Shown here piece after piece: positions 1 through 10,430 of a stretch of DNA of 64,000 bases. The DNA lies in contig NMRB01000942.1 of NCBI GenBank assembly GCA_002633025.1, positions 1-64,000 of the forward strand, given 5' to 3'. The stretch's first letter is position 1. The number at the start of each line of letters is the position of its first letter. This DNA comes from Notospermus geniculatus. Taxonomy: Eukaryota; Nemertea; Pilidiophora; Heteronemertea; Lineidae. Position numbers and translations under genes: made by a program. Below the pieces are notes generated by a model. It was given only the letters and a program-made list of their open reading frames with translations, did no database searches and was not told the origin of the DNA.

Positions 1-401
1 TTCCACCCCCCCCCCCTCTTTTCTTTCCCGTTTAGTAGGCTTTATTATTATTTTTCCCAGTTTTGGAGGACAGGGGTCCCCTTTCTGGTTAGGCCTGCCC
101 TTTGTCTTCCATTGCCCTTGTCCCTTTTCTCTTTTTTTGGTTAGTGACGTGCATCTGCCGTTCCATCTAGCCTTTCTTTCTGTCTATTCACCTTATCCTG
201 ACGCCATACTCATTATTATTGTGTTGGTGGCAGTATGTTTGCCTCTTACCATTTTGCCCTTCATCTCATTTTTACATTCTACATACGTTATCTTTCTTTC
301 CACAAATTTACTCATGCCATAATTTATAAAGTTCTTTTCTTTCAGCCTAATTAAGCGTTTACTAATTACGTATACTTTGTTTGCTGTCAGGTCGAGCAAC
401 C
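1..401. other. No gene recognised
   Basis: Starts with a poly-C run followed by T-rich sequence. The short open frames show no domain, and there is no splice or promoter signal that I would defend. Confidence 0.5.
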
Positions 402-470
402 TATTTATTATTATTATTATTATTAAAACATTTATATAGCACCATATTCGAATAAATATTTATGGGGATT
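402..470 (-). repeat. LINE-like 3' tail with (ATT)n microsatellite
   Basis: A run of ATT triplets (about 404-424) is followed by AAACATTTATATAGCACC. Read on the minus strand this is a ...GGTGCTATATAAATGTTT(AAT)n ending. Such GCGCTATATAAAT plus trinucleotide tails are typical of L2-like LINE/SINE 3' ends in deuterostomes. Only the tail is present; the class is inferred from that motif. Confidence 0.45.
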
Positions 471-570
471 GGACCTTACTCATCCTTAATTGTCCTGTCT
501 GTTGTACACGATTCGTCAGATCTACATGTACATTAGGGATTCAGTTCAGTCTTTTCTGGTCTCTCGAACT

Positions 571-660
571 GAAAAGTGCCTGAGGAAGACCCCTGTTGGG
601 TTCGAAAATTCGCTAAGTTCCGGAAGTTGACTTCTTGATATTTACCAGTAAAGGAGCAAT
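571..660 (+). repeat. Hairpin repeat, hammerhead-like core (copy 1)
   Basis: Contains CTGAGGA (580-586), a short hairpin (588-603, GACCC...GGGTTC) and GAAA (604-607), then ATTCGC. The order CUGANGA - stem - GAAA resembles the hammerhead ribozyme core, but one extra A separates CTGAGGA from the stem, so it does not meet the canonical consensus. The same hairpin with trailing GAAAATT recurs at 47660-47695 and 59406-59430. Confidence 0.45.
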
Positions 661-1737
661 GTTTTACCAGAAATATTACATGTATATAGAACAGGGGCCT
701 ACCGGTAGGCCTGGTATTAAATATTGGCCAACACTGGATTTACCTCACAAGGGAGTATAGGCCCAATCTGCTTCATTCTTACCACTTTAAGTTTGATAGC
801 GGGAAAAATTCTGTCACCTAGGTAGTTAGTTGGTGGGTGGCGTGGTTACGATATACGCCTAGCATGTTTGAACCCTGCAGCATTCAATGCTTTTCACCAT
901 GGTGACCATGGGTGGACCTCCTAGGCCTGGGCCTTGTAAGGCCAAATTTCTGTTGAATTTGATCATGAGGTTGGGCCTCTGTCTGTGGCTACTTATTATT
1001 TCGTCGTTGATCCTCCAGAAATGCATTTCAAATGGCTTCTCTCATGTCTACGTCCGAAGGAGGCCTACCTTCTTCAAGAAATGCATACGAATGTTTCAAT
1101 AAAAATCGTTGCAAAAATGCACAGTTAACCACTCAAACATTTTTATATTTATATTCATTGTGAAATAACTCATTTTATGCAAACAAACATCAGTTAAGTA
1201 AAAACTTATGTGTGAACTACTTCCAGTATGCGCAACGCTACACAACCGCATCGCTTCTGACCTGTTCACCGACCATATAGTGGTCGAACTTAATCCGCTA
1301 TATACGGACAAGGTGCTTTCAATGGCTGCCCGAAGGTTGCCGAAAGCTTCCGAGTCGAAGACGATTGGACAACAGTCATGATGGAGCAGCAAGGGTTACG
1401 TCACAACATGAACATTAGTTAGGCTGTATTTGAAAATGACAAAAAAAGAACATTTTTTCCTTTCAATTCAATGCGCATCTTTCTGATCTTTCTGTAGGCC
1501 TAGGTTAAATGTATGTTAAAAGTTTATGATGATCTCTTGATCCTCTCTTTTGAACCTCACCCATTACCCATTTATGTTCGCAGCATAGTTATCAGCGAAC
1601 TCTGTCCAATATCCGAGGGCGGTCTTCAAATTGACTGATAAGTCAATTTCTAGTTAAAATATGAATTTAAAATGCTTCTTACGTTAGGACACATTTTTGT
1701 TAGAACTGGTTTCGGATAAAACAGCTTTGAAAATTTG
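661..1737. other. No gene recognised
   Basis: Mixed-composition sequence with TAGGCCTA-type motifs. No domain-bearing frame and no repeat I could pair inside this window. Confidence 0.4.
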
Positions 1738-2076
1738 GGCCCAAGTTTCGGTCCGATTCGATTCTTAGTTTGGCCACCAGGTGGCAAAACGAAAACTCAA
1801 ATTCTATTAATTCCTCAACTCATGTCTGGATCATCTCCAGATTTTCATCGTCGGTACACGACATGTAACAGGTTTTTTTTATTTAACCTACTGTACAAGG
1901 CCACAGAGGTCAAAGTTCAAAATGTTGTCATTTGGTGGCACGTTTTGTGACTGCATGTATTTGACCTAGTATCTTCGATTTAACTAATTTCGATTTAATT
2001 AACATTTGTCATAATTTGTTCTTCTGTTACATTCACCCAGGTGAGCACATGGTCCATGGACCATTTCATTATAAGC
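1738..2076 (+). repeat. AGCTCAC-family fragment with 3' end
   Basis: Resembles the copy at 16946-17750: CAAGTTTCGGTCCGATTCGA block, GGCCACCAGGTGGC, AACAGGTTTTT...AACCTA, then the 3' end with the hairpin ATGGTCCATGGACCAT followed by TTCATT (about 2049-2070). The 5' palindrome is missing, so this is a 5'-truncated copy. Confidence 0.65.
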
Positions 2077-2081
2077 ACACT

Positions 2082-2311
2082 GGCGACTAAAATAGGGGCG
2101 ACTACCGATGCGACTACTACGTCGCCTGCAATAATTACCTTTGAGGTCGGCCAGTGATGTTATCCACGACATCACTGATCTTCCAAAGAAGCATTTGACG
2201 CAAACGAGCCAACAAAAACCAAAAAAACTAAAAATATGTTCAGTCGCCTCTGTGGTCGCAAGGGCGGTCGCCTAGAAAATCGCTCGAAAAATCGCCAGTC
2301 TGCGGTGCCCT
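2082..2311 (+). mobile_element. MITE, TTAA type (chain member 1)
   Basis: Begins near GCACACTGGCGAC and ends ...GCCC before TTAA (2312-2315). It is a direct, diverged copy of 2982-3225 (same internal GACATCACTGATCTTCC and GCATTTG blocks). The left tip (GGGCTCC) is eroded. Confidence 0.6.
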
Positions 2312-2315
2312 TTAA

Positions 2316-2977
2316 GGGCTCCGCACACTAGCGATTTTTCGAGCGATTTTCTGGGCGATCGGCCTTGCGACCAGGCCAGCGACTCAACATTTTTACCTTT
2401 CGGTCTCCTCTTTGCGGCAGATTGTTACGCGACTGAATTACACAATTTGGTCGCGCGGTAAGTCCCTCACCTGTGAAGTCGCTGAGCTATGTCGCACGCG
2501 ACAATTTCCTAGGACAATCCGCAAAGGGGCGACTATTTTGCTGGAGACGGTCGCAGTAGCAGTGGACTGGGCCAAGCGATCAAAAGTTCAACATGTTGAA
2601 CTTTCGGTCGCTTGGTTGCCGCTGTCTTGCATTGTCCTTCTGTCCACTATTTCCGACGGTAAAACTGGTCAATCAGGAAACGTTCCACCGGTCACCTGAC
2701 AGTGTGCACGTGCTCAACACGCACAGGTCTTTCTTGGTCGCTCATGTAGTCGGCAAGTGAATGTGTTTGCAACGAAGCGATCACTGAAGCGATCACTGAA
2801 GCGATTATGTCAAGAGACCAGTCGGAGGAACTTACCGCGCGACCAAATTGTGTAATTCAGTCGCGTAACAATCTGCCGCAAAGAGGAGACCAAAAGGTAA
2901 AAATGTTGAGTCACTGGCCTGGTCGCAAGGCCGATCGCCCAGAAAATCGCTCGAAAAATCGCTAGTGTGCGGAGCCC
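2316..2977 (+). mobile_element. MITE, TTAA type (chain member 2)
   Basis: Long terminal inverted repeats starting GGGCTCCGCACACTAGCG and ending in its complement, with arms extending more than 100 bp (inner blocks around 2400-2470 and 2840-2890 are complementary). Flanked by TTAA at 2312-2315 and 2978-2981, and directly abuts elements on both sides. No coding capacity. Confidence 0.75.
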
Positions 2978-2981
2978 TTAA

Positions 2982-3225
2982 AGGGCTCCGCACACTGGCG
3001 ACTAAAATGGGGGCGACTACCGATGCGACTACTACGTCGCCTGCCGTAATTACCTTTGCGGTCGATCAATGATGTCATCCACGACATCACTGATCTTCCA
3101 AAGAAGCATTTGTCGCAAACAAGTCAACAAAAATTTAAAAATCTGAAAAATGTTCAGTCGCTTCTGTGGTCGCAAGCCCGGTCGCCTACAAAATCGCTCG
3201 AAAAAATCGCTAGTGTGCGGAGCCC
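2982..3225 (+). mobile_element. MITE, TTAA type (chain member 3)
   Basis: Starts GGGCTCCGCACACTGGCG and ends GCTAGTGTGCGGAGCCC before TTTA. Same subfamily as 2082-2311. Shares the left TTAA with chain member 2. Confidence 0.7.
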
Positions 3226-3227
3226 TT

Positions 3228-3403
3228 TAGACAAACGTCCAAAGGTTTGCTGGTGGGCCGTTTTTATAAGCATTAAACAAACGTCCAAACGTTTGCTAGT
3301 GGACCCACTAGGCTGTGTATTTAATTGTCCAGTTTGGCAATTATGTGATTGTAGCTTATAAAAACGCTCCACCAGCAAACCTTTGGCCCTTTGTCTGATG
3401 CTT
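3228..3403. repeat. Small foldback element
   Basis: Arms of about 45 bp: AGACAAACGTCCAAAGGTTT...TTTTTATAAGC on the left and GCTTATAAAAACGC...CAAACCTTTGG on the right. Starts at the end of the preceding MITE. Confidence 0.6.
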
Positions 3404-3455
3404 ATAGAAACAGTGTGGTATTATAGCTTGTCTCCTCATGTGCCATTCACTTGTA

Positions 3456-4387
3456 CAGTCATTGACATAAGTTTATCTACACCTACTAGCTTGAATATTT
3501 CAAATACTACTGGGCCAATTTTAACACGGTTTGCACCACATGAAAGTATATAACCTTCGTCATATTTCTGCATCAAAACTTGGAAATTTGGAAATATCAT
3601 AATTATGTAATACCTCATTAGAACCCCCCCCCCCTTAAAATCAACATTTTTATTATGGAATTTTTAAAAAACTTTTGTTGCAGTTTTGATAGAATGGAAC
3701 TTTCTAAGGATTTTGGGCTTTGTTTCATCAAAATAGCTCAAGTGACAGTGGTTGCTGAGATATTTGAGATTATCAAAATTTTGATAGTTTGAGATTTTCG
3801 TGTTTTTCAGGAAATTTTGATGTCATTAGTTAAAGCTAACCTCAGAATATGGGCTTACGAACTTTTTGAACTTTTTGCTTTAACTGGGTCGAGATATTCA
3901 TATTTTCAGAATATCAAAATGTTGATATGCTAAACTCTTGAACTTAAGACAGCTGTAACTTCCAACCAGTTTACGCTGAAAGCTCCAAAACTTCATTCTC
4001 CTACGTTTCTAGGTGAGCTCTGTCTACTAATATCAACATTTTTTGAAAAAGTGGAAATTCTCAAAATATCGAATTCTGATGATCTCAAATATCTCGGCAA
4101 CCACTCAAGATATTATGACGAAACAGAGCTCAAAATCCTTAGAAACTTCCACTCTATCAACCCTGTAACAAAAGTCACAAAAAAAGTCTATAACAAAAAT
4201 TTTGATTTTTAGGGGTTTTTCTAATGAGGTATTACATAATTATGATATTTCCAAATTTCCAAAAGTTTGATGCAGAAATAGGACCAAGGGTATATACTTT
4301 CATGTGGTACAAACCGTGTTAAAATTGGCCCAGTAGTATTTGAAATATTCAAGGTAGTAGGTGTAGATAAACTAATGTCAATGACTG
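3456..4387. mobile_element. Tc1/mariner-type foldback MITE (copy 1)
   Basis: Ends CAGTCATTGACATAAGTTTA...GTCAATGACTG, flanked by TA on both sides (3454-3455 and 4388-4389). Arms pair for roughly 300 bp, e.g. the ATATTTGAGATTATCAAAAT region against ATGATCTCAAATATCTC. TA duplication plus CAGT ends are typical of Tc1/mariner derivatives. No transposase remains. Confidence 0.75.
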
Positions 4388-4548
4388 TACATAGGACTAC
4401 GATCAGGGTACACTGGTTGAAACGTTGTGTTTCTATAATAAACGTTTATAGCGTAACCAAAGAATTTCCTCAATGTTTATGCTCCATGGACCATTTCATT
4501 TATTGTTGTTAGCTCTACGTGTGGCTGGCTCTTAGGGAGTGTTAATTC

Positions 4549-5077
4549 TAGTCTCGGGCACCCAGCCGTTCAAATACACTCCGCAAACTACGTGTATGAA
4601 CGTCTGGGCCAGACCGACATTTCCACTGTAATACAGTGCATTGTGGGTAATGCTGTAGAAGGTCACGTGACATAAGATTATTTCACCTCGCAACCTTCCA
4701 AAATGTCTGAATCTGGCAATGAATCGATTGCTGAAGTGATCTGAAACAGCGTATAAATTACTGGAGTTGAATTTCAGGCTGAAAACTGAGCAGGAATTGT
4801 GTATCCGTGTGGAAGACGTCGTCGAGAAATCACAACTGACATTTTATGGTCGTCGCCATGATGAGATCACATGATCACTTCTCTTGCCCAATCAGCAGCC
4901 GGATTGTGATTTTCAAATGGGAGGAATCGGCGGATGAGAATGAATGACTAGCTCTGTCCCAGATTAGCCAATCAGCGACGGGTGTTGAAATAAAATCACC
5001 GTCACAACAGAATCGTCGCTCTGTCCCAGACCCTCGTATATGTCGTGCATTATACAGGGTCTGGGCGCCCGAGACTA
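4549..5077. mobile_element. TIR element with 9-bp target duplication
   Basis: Ends TAGTCTCGGGCACCCAG and CTGGGCGCCCGAGACTA, one mismatch in 17 bp. Both flanks carry TGTTAATTC (4540-4548 and 5078-5086). A 9-bp duplication suggests a Mutator-like non-autonomous element. It lies in the intron just upstream of the CARD exon, its duplication ending 43 bp before the exon start at 5130. Confidence 0.75.
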
Positions 5078-5129
5078 TGTTAATTCAGGATAATTAGTAA
5101 TATTGTTTCTGCATTTTAATAATTTCCAG

Positions 5130-5271
5130 AATCATGGATGAAGCTTCCCGTTCAGCCTTGCAGTTATGTCGGCCAAGCATCACGCAAGATCTTGATGTTC
5201 AGTTCATCATTCCACATCTCATTGCTGATGGAATACTAAATGATGAAGAAAAACAAATAATTGAACATTAC
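5130..5271 (+). CDS. Apaf-1-like protein, CARD exon (first coding exon)
   Basis: First coding exon of an apoptotic protease-activating factor 1-like gene. ATG at 5134 lies 4 bases after a plausible acceptor (TTTCCAG, 5123-5129), so an untranslated exon probably lies upstream. The exon codes 46 residues (MDEASRSALQLCR...) forming the first helices of a CARD, then ends at donor GTAAGC (5272) in phase 0. The rest of the CARD is in the next exon (TTTRQRAGKLLDTI..., ...FVGALRKAEYDHLADEI). In Apaf-1 the CARD recruits an initiator caspase to the apoptosome in the cytosol. Gene identity rests on the four-exon order CARD, NB-ARC, winged helix, helical. A generic CARD-NB-ARC paralog of Apaf-1, common in some invertebrate deuterostomes, is the main alternative. 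Confidence 0.8.
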
Positions 5272-5506
5272 GTAAGCAGTAAAAGGGTTCATCATCATTT
5301 TTGGATTGAAAGCTGAATTCAAGTATACATCTTTTCCTCGTTTTTCGACGGGTTTCCCTTTTCTTTCTGAGTAAATTTTAGAAATAGCCTAAGCCATGGC
5401 GGATGCTCTTTACGTTTGTTTTAAATAATCAGGCATGGCTGGAAGGTCTCAGTCTTTCTTATTTTATATGTCCCGGTAGCTCTGAACTCTGTTGACCTCC
5501 TTTCAG

Positions 5507-6532
5507 ACGACAACTCGACAACGAGCTGGTAAACTACTGGACACCATTGCCACAAAAGGTCCCACTGCCATTGAAAGTTTTGTCGGTGCCCTACGAAAGG
5601 CAGAGTATGACCATCTTGCTGATGAAATCCTCACGAAAAAAACCAACAAACGCCCTCCTCCTAGTGAGAATGAAGTCTGTGCAATACTGCGTGATGGACG
5701 TGTGCCACCACGTCCAAATCCCTTCGTAGTCCGCCCAGAAATAATTAAAAAGATCCATGAAGCCTTCTACAAGATAAAGGATGAACCTGGATGGGTCAGC
5801 ATCCACGGGATGGGTGGATCAGGAAAAACAACATTAGCTGCTGAATCTATCCGCAATGCTGATGTTTTATCAGATTACTTCCCTGGAGGTGTATTCTGGG
5901 CATCGATTGGAATGGTTGATGATCAGGATCTGCTAATAAAGATGCAGACATTGTGTGCAATGTTTGGTAATACGGAACATTCCCAACCAGGAAACTGTGA
6001 AGAAGCAAACTACAGGCTAAGTTCAATCTTTGCCAATTTACATCCGAGATCTTTGTTAATCCTTGATGATGTTTGGAGTCAATCTGTTGCGAAAGCATTC
6101 GACATTCAATGTCGAATTTTAGTCACAACACGGGATGAGTCAGTGTTGGAGAAAGTGGCAGGTCCAGTTAACCCTGTTAAGATAGAGACCGGATTCAATA
6201 TAGAGCAGTCGATGGAGGTCTTTTCAAAATTGACTAGTACACCAGTTGATAATTTACCACAAGAGGCCCACAAGATATACATTGAAGTAAAGGGATCTCC
6301 ATTGGCTATCCGCATGATTGGTGCCATGCTAAAAGATCACCCTGAACGGTGGCGGTCATACTGTGAAAAGCTGAAGAAAGGTGAAGTTAGTCGATTTAAG
6401 AAGTCAATGCCATATGAATATGACTCGCTTACAGAGGCTATCAGTGTCAGTCTCACCAACTTGGATGATGAATTGCGTGATCTCTATATAGATTTTTCTG
6501 TCTTCCATGACGACGTCAAGGTTCCAACTAAA
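5507..6532 (+). CDS. Apaf-1-like protein, NB-ARC exon
   Basis: Acceptor CCTCCTTTCAG ends at 5506 and donor GTAAGT starts at 6533; 342 codons, phase 0 at both ends. It finishes the CARD and then codes a nucleotide-binding NB-ARC module: P-loop GMGGSGKT (5807-5830), Walker B LLILDDVW (about 6056-6076), sensor RILVTTRD (about 6114-6138), GSPLA motif (about 6292-6306), and the beginning of the winged-helix domain (SLTEAISVSLTNL, YIDFSVFHDD). In Apaf-1 this module binds (d)ATP and drives oligomerisation into the apoptosome. All key motifs are intact, so this copy looks functional. The in-frame TTG at 5492 is intronic and is not the start. A 6.45-kb repeat-filled intron follows. Confidence 0.9.
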
Positions 6533-6902
6533 GTAAGTTTACAAGTTACAGCCGGATGTTGCCGGGCTCATTGCAGAGTAAACATTTAGTTTGTTTTTGA
6601 CTGCACGCTGGTTGGCTCAAAATATTACGTGCAAATTGAGAAGGGCGCGATGTCAACTTCATGGTGTTTACTGTATACAATCATAAAGGAATCAAGCATG
6701 AAGTTCAACTTACGAATTTAGCATTTTATAAATATTGACAGTATCCGTTTAAACCTCAACAGATTGGCATTTTGACTCTTCAGTTTGATAGGCAAGACCC
6801 TTCTGCAAGTTTAGCCCAATTTTGATAAATTCTGACAAGTTCATTCGATACAAAAGGACTGAATTAATGAGAACCACACGAACGATGAGAGCACAGTGTC
6901 AT

Positions 6903-7860
6903 CTGTGTACATTTGAATAGTCTAACGTACGCTCTTGTAGGAAAGTAAAAGGACAGCAAGTTTTCCTAAATACCGGAAAAACCATTGGAGCTACAGCAAT
7001 GGTACACCCAGTCTGTAGGAACATGTTGGACATAGAACTATGGTGTTTTGCCAAAGAATCAATTGTAATCATGGTTTCCGATCTCAAGATCGGAAACCAT
7101 ATTGTGTTTAGTCATGGTGTCCTCTTTTGGCATTTTGCAGCAAAATAAATCCCACTCATACAGTCAAGCAAACAACACATCTGGGAAGCCCCTCTTTACC
7201 AGAGACTCTTGGCGTCACACAGTGATAAAAACAACCTGTGGCTTCCCGAGACTCTAGTTATATTGACAGTATGACCTAACTCCCTTTACAATAAAAGCCA
7301 ATTCACGGTATTGATGAGGTTTGGCACTGAAAAGATATGGGTTGAAATCAGTCTTACTTTTGGTGCATATCGTGAGAACCGAACTGCAACAGCTCCGGCC
7401 TAGACTTCAGACTACCTATAAAATCCGTAAAGAGGGGCTGTCCCAGGGGTGTTTCTACATGGCTGTGTGAGTGGGATTTATTTTTGCTAAAAAATGCAAA
7501 AAAGAGGCATAGTCTCTTTGAGATTTTAAAAGGGACTAGTTGCAGATCTTGGTCCGTCAGGCAAGTTGAATATAATGAAGAAAGAAAATTTGAAATCGGA
7601 CGATTTTTCAAAACTTGTCAAAGAAGTGATTTTATAAGATGTGATTTTTCTTTATAAAATGCCATTTTTCTCTTAATTAATTAAAATTGATTTTGGCAAA
7701 ACACCATGGTTTTATGCCCAACATGTTCCTATAGATTGGGTGCAAACACCATTGACGTAGCTCCAATTGTTTTTGAGATATTTAGGAAAACTTGCTGTCC
7801 TTTTACTTTCCTACAAGAATGTACATTTGCACGTGGAACACTAAATGTGCTGAAAATACC
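6903..7860. repeat. Foldback element in intron
   Basis: Outer arms 6930-7060 and 7688-7830 are complementary (TAGGAAAGTAAAAGGACAGC against GCTGTCCTTTTACTTTCCTA). A second inner pair, about 7127-7210 against 7425-7510, contains AAATAAATCCCACTCA and its complement. No coding frame. Exact ends were not resolved. Confidence 0.6.
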
Positions 7861-9143
7861 TTGCTGTCCTCAGAAATAGAATTCAAGGCATCAAGTTGAC
7901 AGATTTATGTACCCCACTTTCATAAAAAATTTAGAGGTCCTGCATATTGCGTAAAACCAAAATTCAGGCAGTGAGAGACATCTGGCGGCAACACATGAAG
8001 TGTATCCCACAGTTACTTCATCGTTCGCAGTTAAGCCTTTATGTTTATTCCTTTATGATAGAATGCATTATCCTGTTGGGTGACGAACGCCGATCCAGTA
8101 GTAGTCCAGTAGAATTACGAAAAACCTAGACAAAATTGCAAGATAATTTTTCTTCGCAGATTCTGGTTCAGGGGGTTACTCTGATAGCACATATCATTTT
8201 AGGCCAAAATCGGACGACCCTAAGTACCCTAATTTGCATAAATTACATATGGCCGCCATATGGTCCGTTTTTGGCCAATCTATACTATAAAACATGAAGG
8301 CACTTCCGTCCGTCAGCATTGGCGGCGTTGCGCAGTGACGTCATCAATCACCGTCCAAGTAGATCCATGTGGCTACTGGCTACTGCTATCATTGGCTATT
8401 ATCGGGCAACTGGCTCAAATTGTATTTTCCACCTATTCACAACTTATTTCGCCCGCCAATTTAATTTCGTGAAGTGAATTGAAAGTGCTATCTCCACAAT
8501 GTGATGTCAGTGGATTTCTCCACCTGCGCTGTTGCCATGTTTACGATGATCAACCTCCTGCACATGCCCAGCTGAGCTTGACTACTTCCTGTGTACCGTC
8601 TGATGGTCGCCATTTTGTTCTCTATTCAAAGTTTCAGTGGGGCGTACTAACCACTGAGCGCATAAAAATTCAAAAAACTCACCTACGTCTGTTAGTTATT
8701 GAACAATAGCAGGTGGATTGAATTGAAATCCCGGGGGAAAACAAAGCGAATCGTCCCAACAGCCAGCTGTAGATGAAGGCAGTAGGCCTACCTCAACGTG
8801 AAGACGACGTTTTGAATTTGACGTCATCACCATGATCACAGGGGAGTGTTGACGCCGTGCTTCTACGCCAGCCAATTCACCTATGACGTCATTCCACGGT
8901 GACGTCAGCAAACAGTGACGCACGTACCCATGGGTGTAGCGCGGGGTGTAGCTAGCTTTTATGGTTTGGGGGGGGNGCGTACCTCACGTTCATTGGCGCG
9001 GACGTCAATTTCACTTTCAACGACGTGTTCGGGAAGCAGTCCGTCGGCCACGTCGAGTGCCACATCGTTTGTAACGGGATGACCGGTGGCTACTGTGCGC
9101 TGCACGTGACCGAAGTTTCGTGGAGCACCGACCGACATTAGGA

Positions 9144-9502
9144 AAGCCGTGTTTACCTGACATCTGTTATCCGTAATGCGAGACGACGTTATCTGCCAAA
9201 GCATTGGCTCATGTGCAGATCGAGACGAAAAAACGTATCGCATAAAGGACCGTATACACTATCAACATTTCAAGACACATGTCGGGACATATGTGTCCGA
9301 CACAGATGGAAACACAAATTTTGCCCCTGTATACACTAGACACATGTCGGGACACATGTTGCTAAAAATATTTTTGCCCTGTACATACTATCAACATTTC
9401 AAGCAACAAGGCGTGTCCGACACATGTGTCCCGACATGTGTCCTGGAATGTTGATAGTGTACACGGGCCTTAACGGGTAACGGATGTCAGGTAAACACGG
9501 CC
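9144..9502. mobile_element. MITE, TTAA type, carrying a nested MITE
   Basis: Ends GCCGTGTTTACCTGACATC and its complement GATGTCAGGTAAACACGGC, with TTAA (9503-9506) at the right. Split internally by the element at 9246-9470. The neighbouring related copy (9507-9624) lacks that insertion. Confidence 0.6.
9246..9470. mobile_element. Nested MITE with TAA duplication
   Basis: Ends AGGACCGTATACACTATCAA and its near complement, with TAA at 9243-9245 and 9471-9473. Arms continue through GACACATGTCGGGACA. The related copy next door reads straight through this point (GTATCGCAACGG), which supports the boundaries. Confidence 0.65.
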
Positions 9503-9506
9503 TTAA

Positions 9507-9624
9507 GCAGTGTTTACCCTGATACGACGTTATCCGTCAAAGCATTGCCTCCATGTAGCGATCAAGATGAAAAACGGATAACGTGGTATCGCAACGGATA
9601 ACGGACGTCAGTTAAACACACGGC
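9507..9624. mobile_element. MITE, same family, uninterrupted copy
   Basis: Starts right after the shared TTAA (9503-9506) and ends ...AAACACACGGC before TTTA (9625-9628). Shares GACGTTATCCGTCAAAGCATT and related blocks with 9144-9245. Confidence 0.55.
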
Positions 9625-9787
9625 TTTATGGACCACACCCGTGTTTCAACAAAAACTTTCATGACCCGTCATTCGACGGGTACTTTGCTAGTATCTCTTA
9701 AACGGTGCGTGTTAGACCCCATAAATGTATTACTGACAGATAGGAATGTGACCCCAAGGAACCCAAATATACCATCAGAATTACGCT

Positions 9788-9860
9788 GTGACGTCATATA
9801 TGTCATATATGACGTCATACATGTCATATATGACGTTATTACATCATATATGACTTAATT
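9788..9860 (+). repeat. Tandem TGACGTCATATATG-type repeat
   Basis: Alternating TGACGTCATA and TGTCATATA units, about four periods. Each TGACGTCA is a palindrome matching the CREB/ATF site, but the repeat is simple enough to be a short satellite. Confidence 0.5.
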
Positions 9861-9989
9861 ATGGCTCCATATTATGTCAGCTTTGGTGAAATGAACCTAG
9901 AGCAGTCTGTGCACCCTGTCATGAAAATAGGAACAGCCATGATAGTAAGGGTGTGTGCTACATCAGTAAACACTGTAATCCAAGTTATA

Positions 9990-10430
9990 TTATAATGGTT
10001 CATCATCCGACTCTTCAAGATCAAGAGGTGCAGAAGCGTTACAACAGGATATGCCTTTGCATCCTGTGCATGCACTCGAACATTCCATGCCATTCATTCG
10101 ATAAGTGCATCGGAGACTGTGACAGTCACCCTTGCACTGGCAGCGGATGACCTTAAGCAGATACCCAGGTGCTGGGGTGAGGTCCACCTTTTCGGGCAGT
10201 AGGTGACCATCTGATAGCTGCCAACCTCAATCCGTTGGACTCAAATCTTCTGAACCCATCCAAACCTGGGCTTGAAAATAAACTCTCTGGATGTGGTACT
10301 TTGCCGCATCTGAAGTTGGCTCTCAGTTCGTCAAGAGTGTTTTCCATTGTCCCGCCATATAAATAGACTAGAGAAAGCACTCCTGCCTTTTCTACATCTT
10401 TTATCTGCTGCTGCCCTTGCTTGGGTCAAA
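9990..10430 (-). pseudogene. Remnant of a Cys-rich (CXC-like) repeat-associated protein gene
   Basis: The minus strand codes, in two frames, a segment SLVYLYGGTMENTLDELR (about 10300-10377), then after a frame change PAPGYLLKVIRCQCKGDC followed by a Cys array (C-x-C-x3-C-x4-RC-x8-C-x3-C-x2-C-x4-CC) and an acidic end LDLEESDDEP (10000-10180). This arrangement (YGG..TLDELR, W-rich linker, PAP.LL..I.C.CK..C array, acidic tail) is the C-terminus of a repetitive, uncharacterised protein family common in invertebrate genomes. Function is unknown to me. Broken by frameshifts and without its N-terminus. It sits near the right arm of the 8103-10661 inverted-repeat element, so it could be captured or part of that element's former coding region. 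Confidence 0.55.

Noticed and set aside
1096-1392. 98-codon minus-strand frame
   Set aside because: No recognisable domain, no splice context, and composition like the surrounding noncoding DNA.
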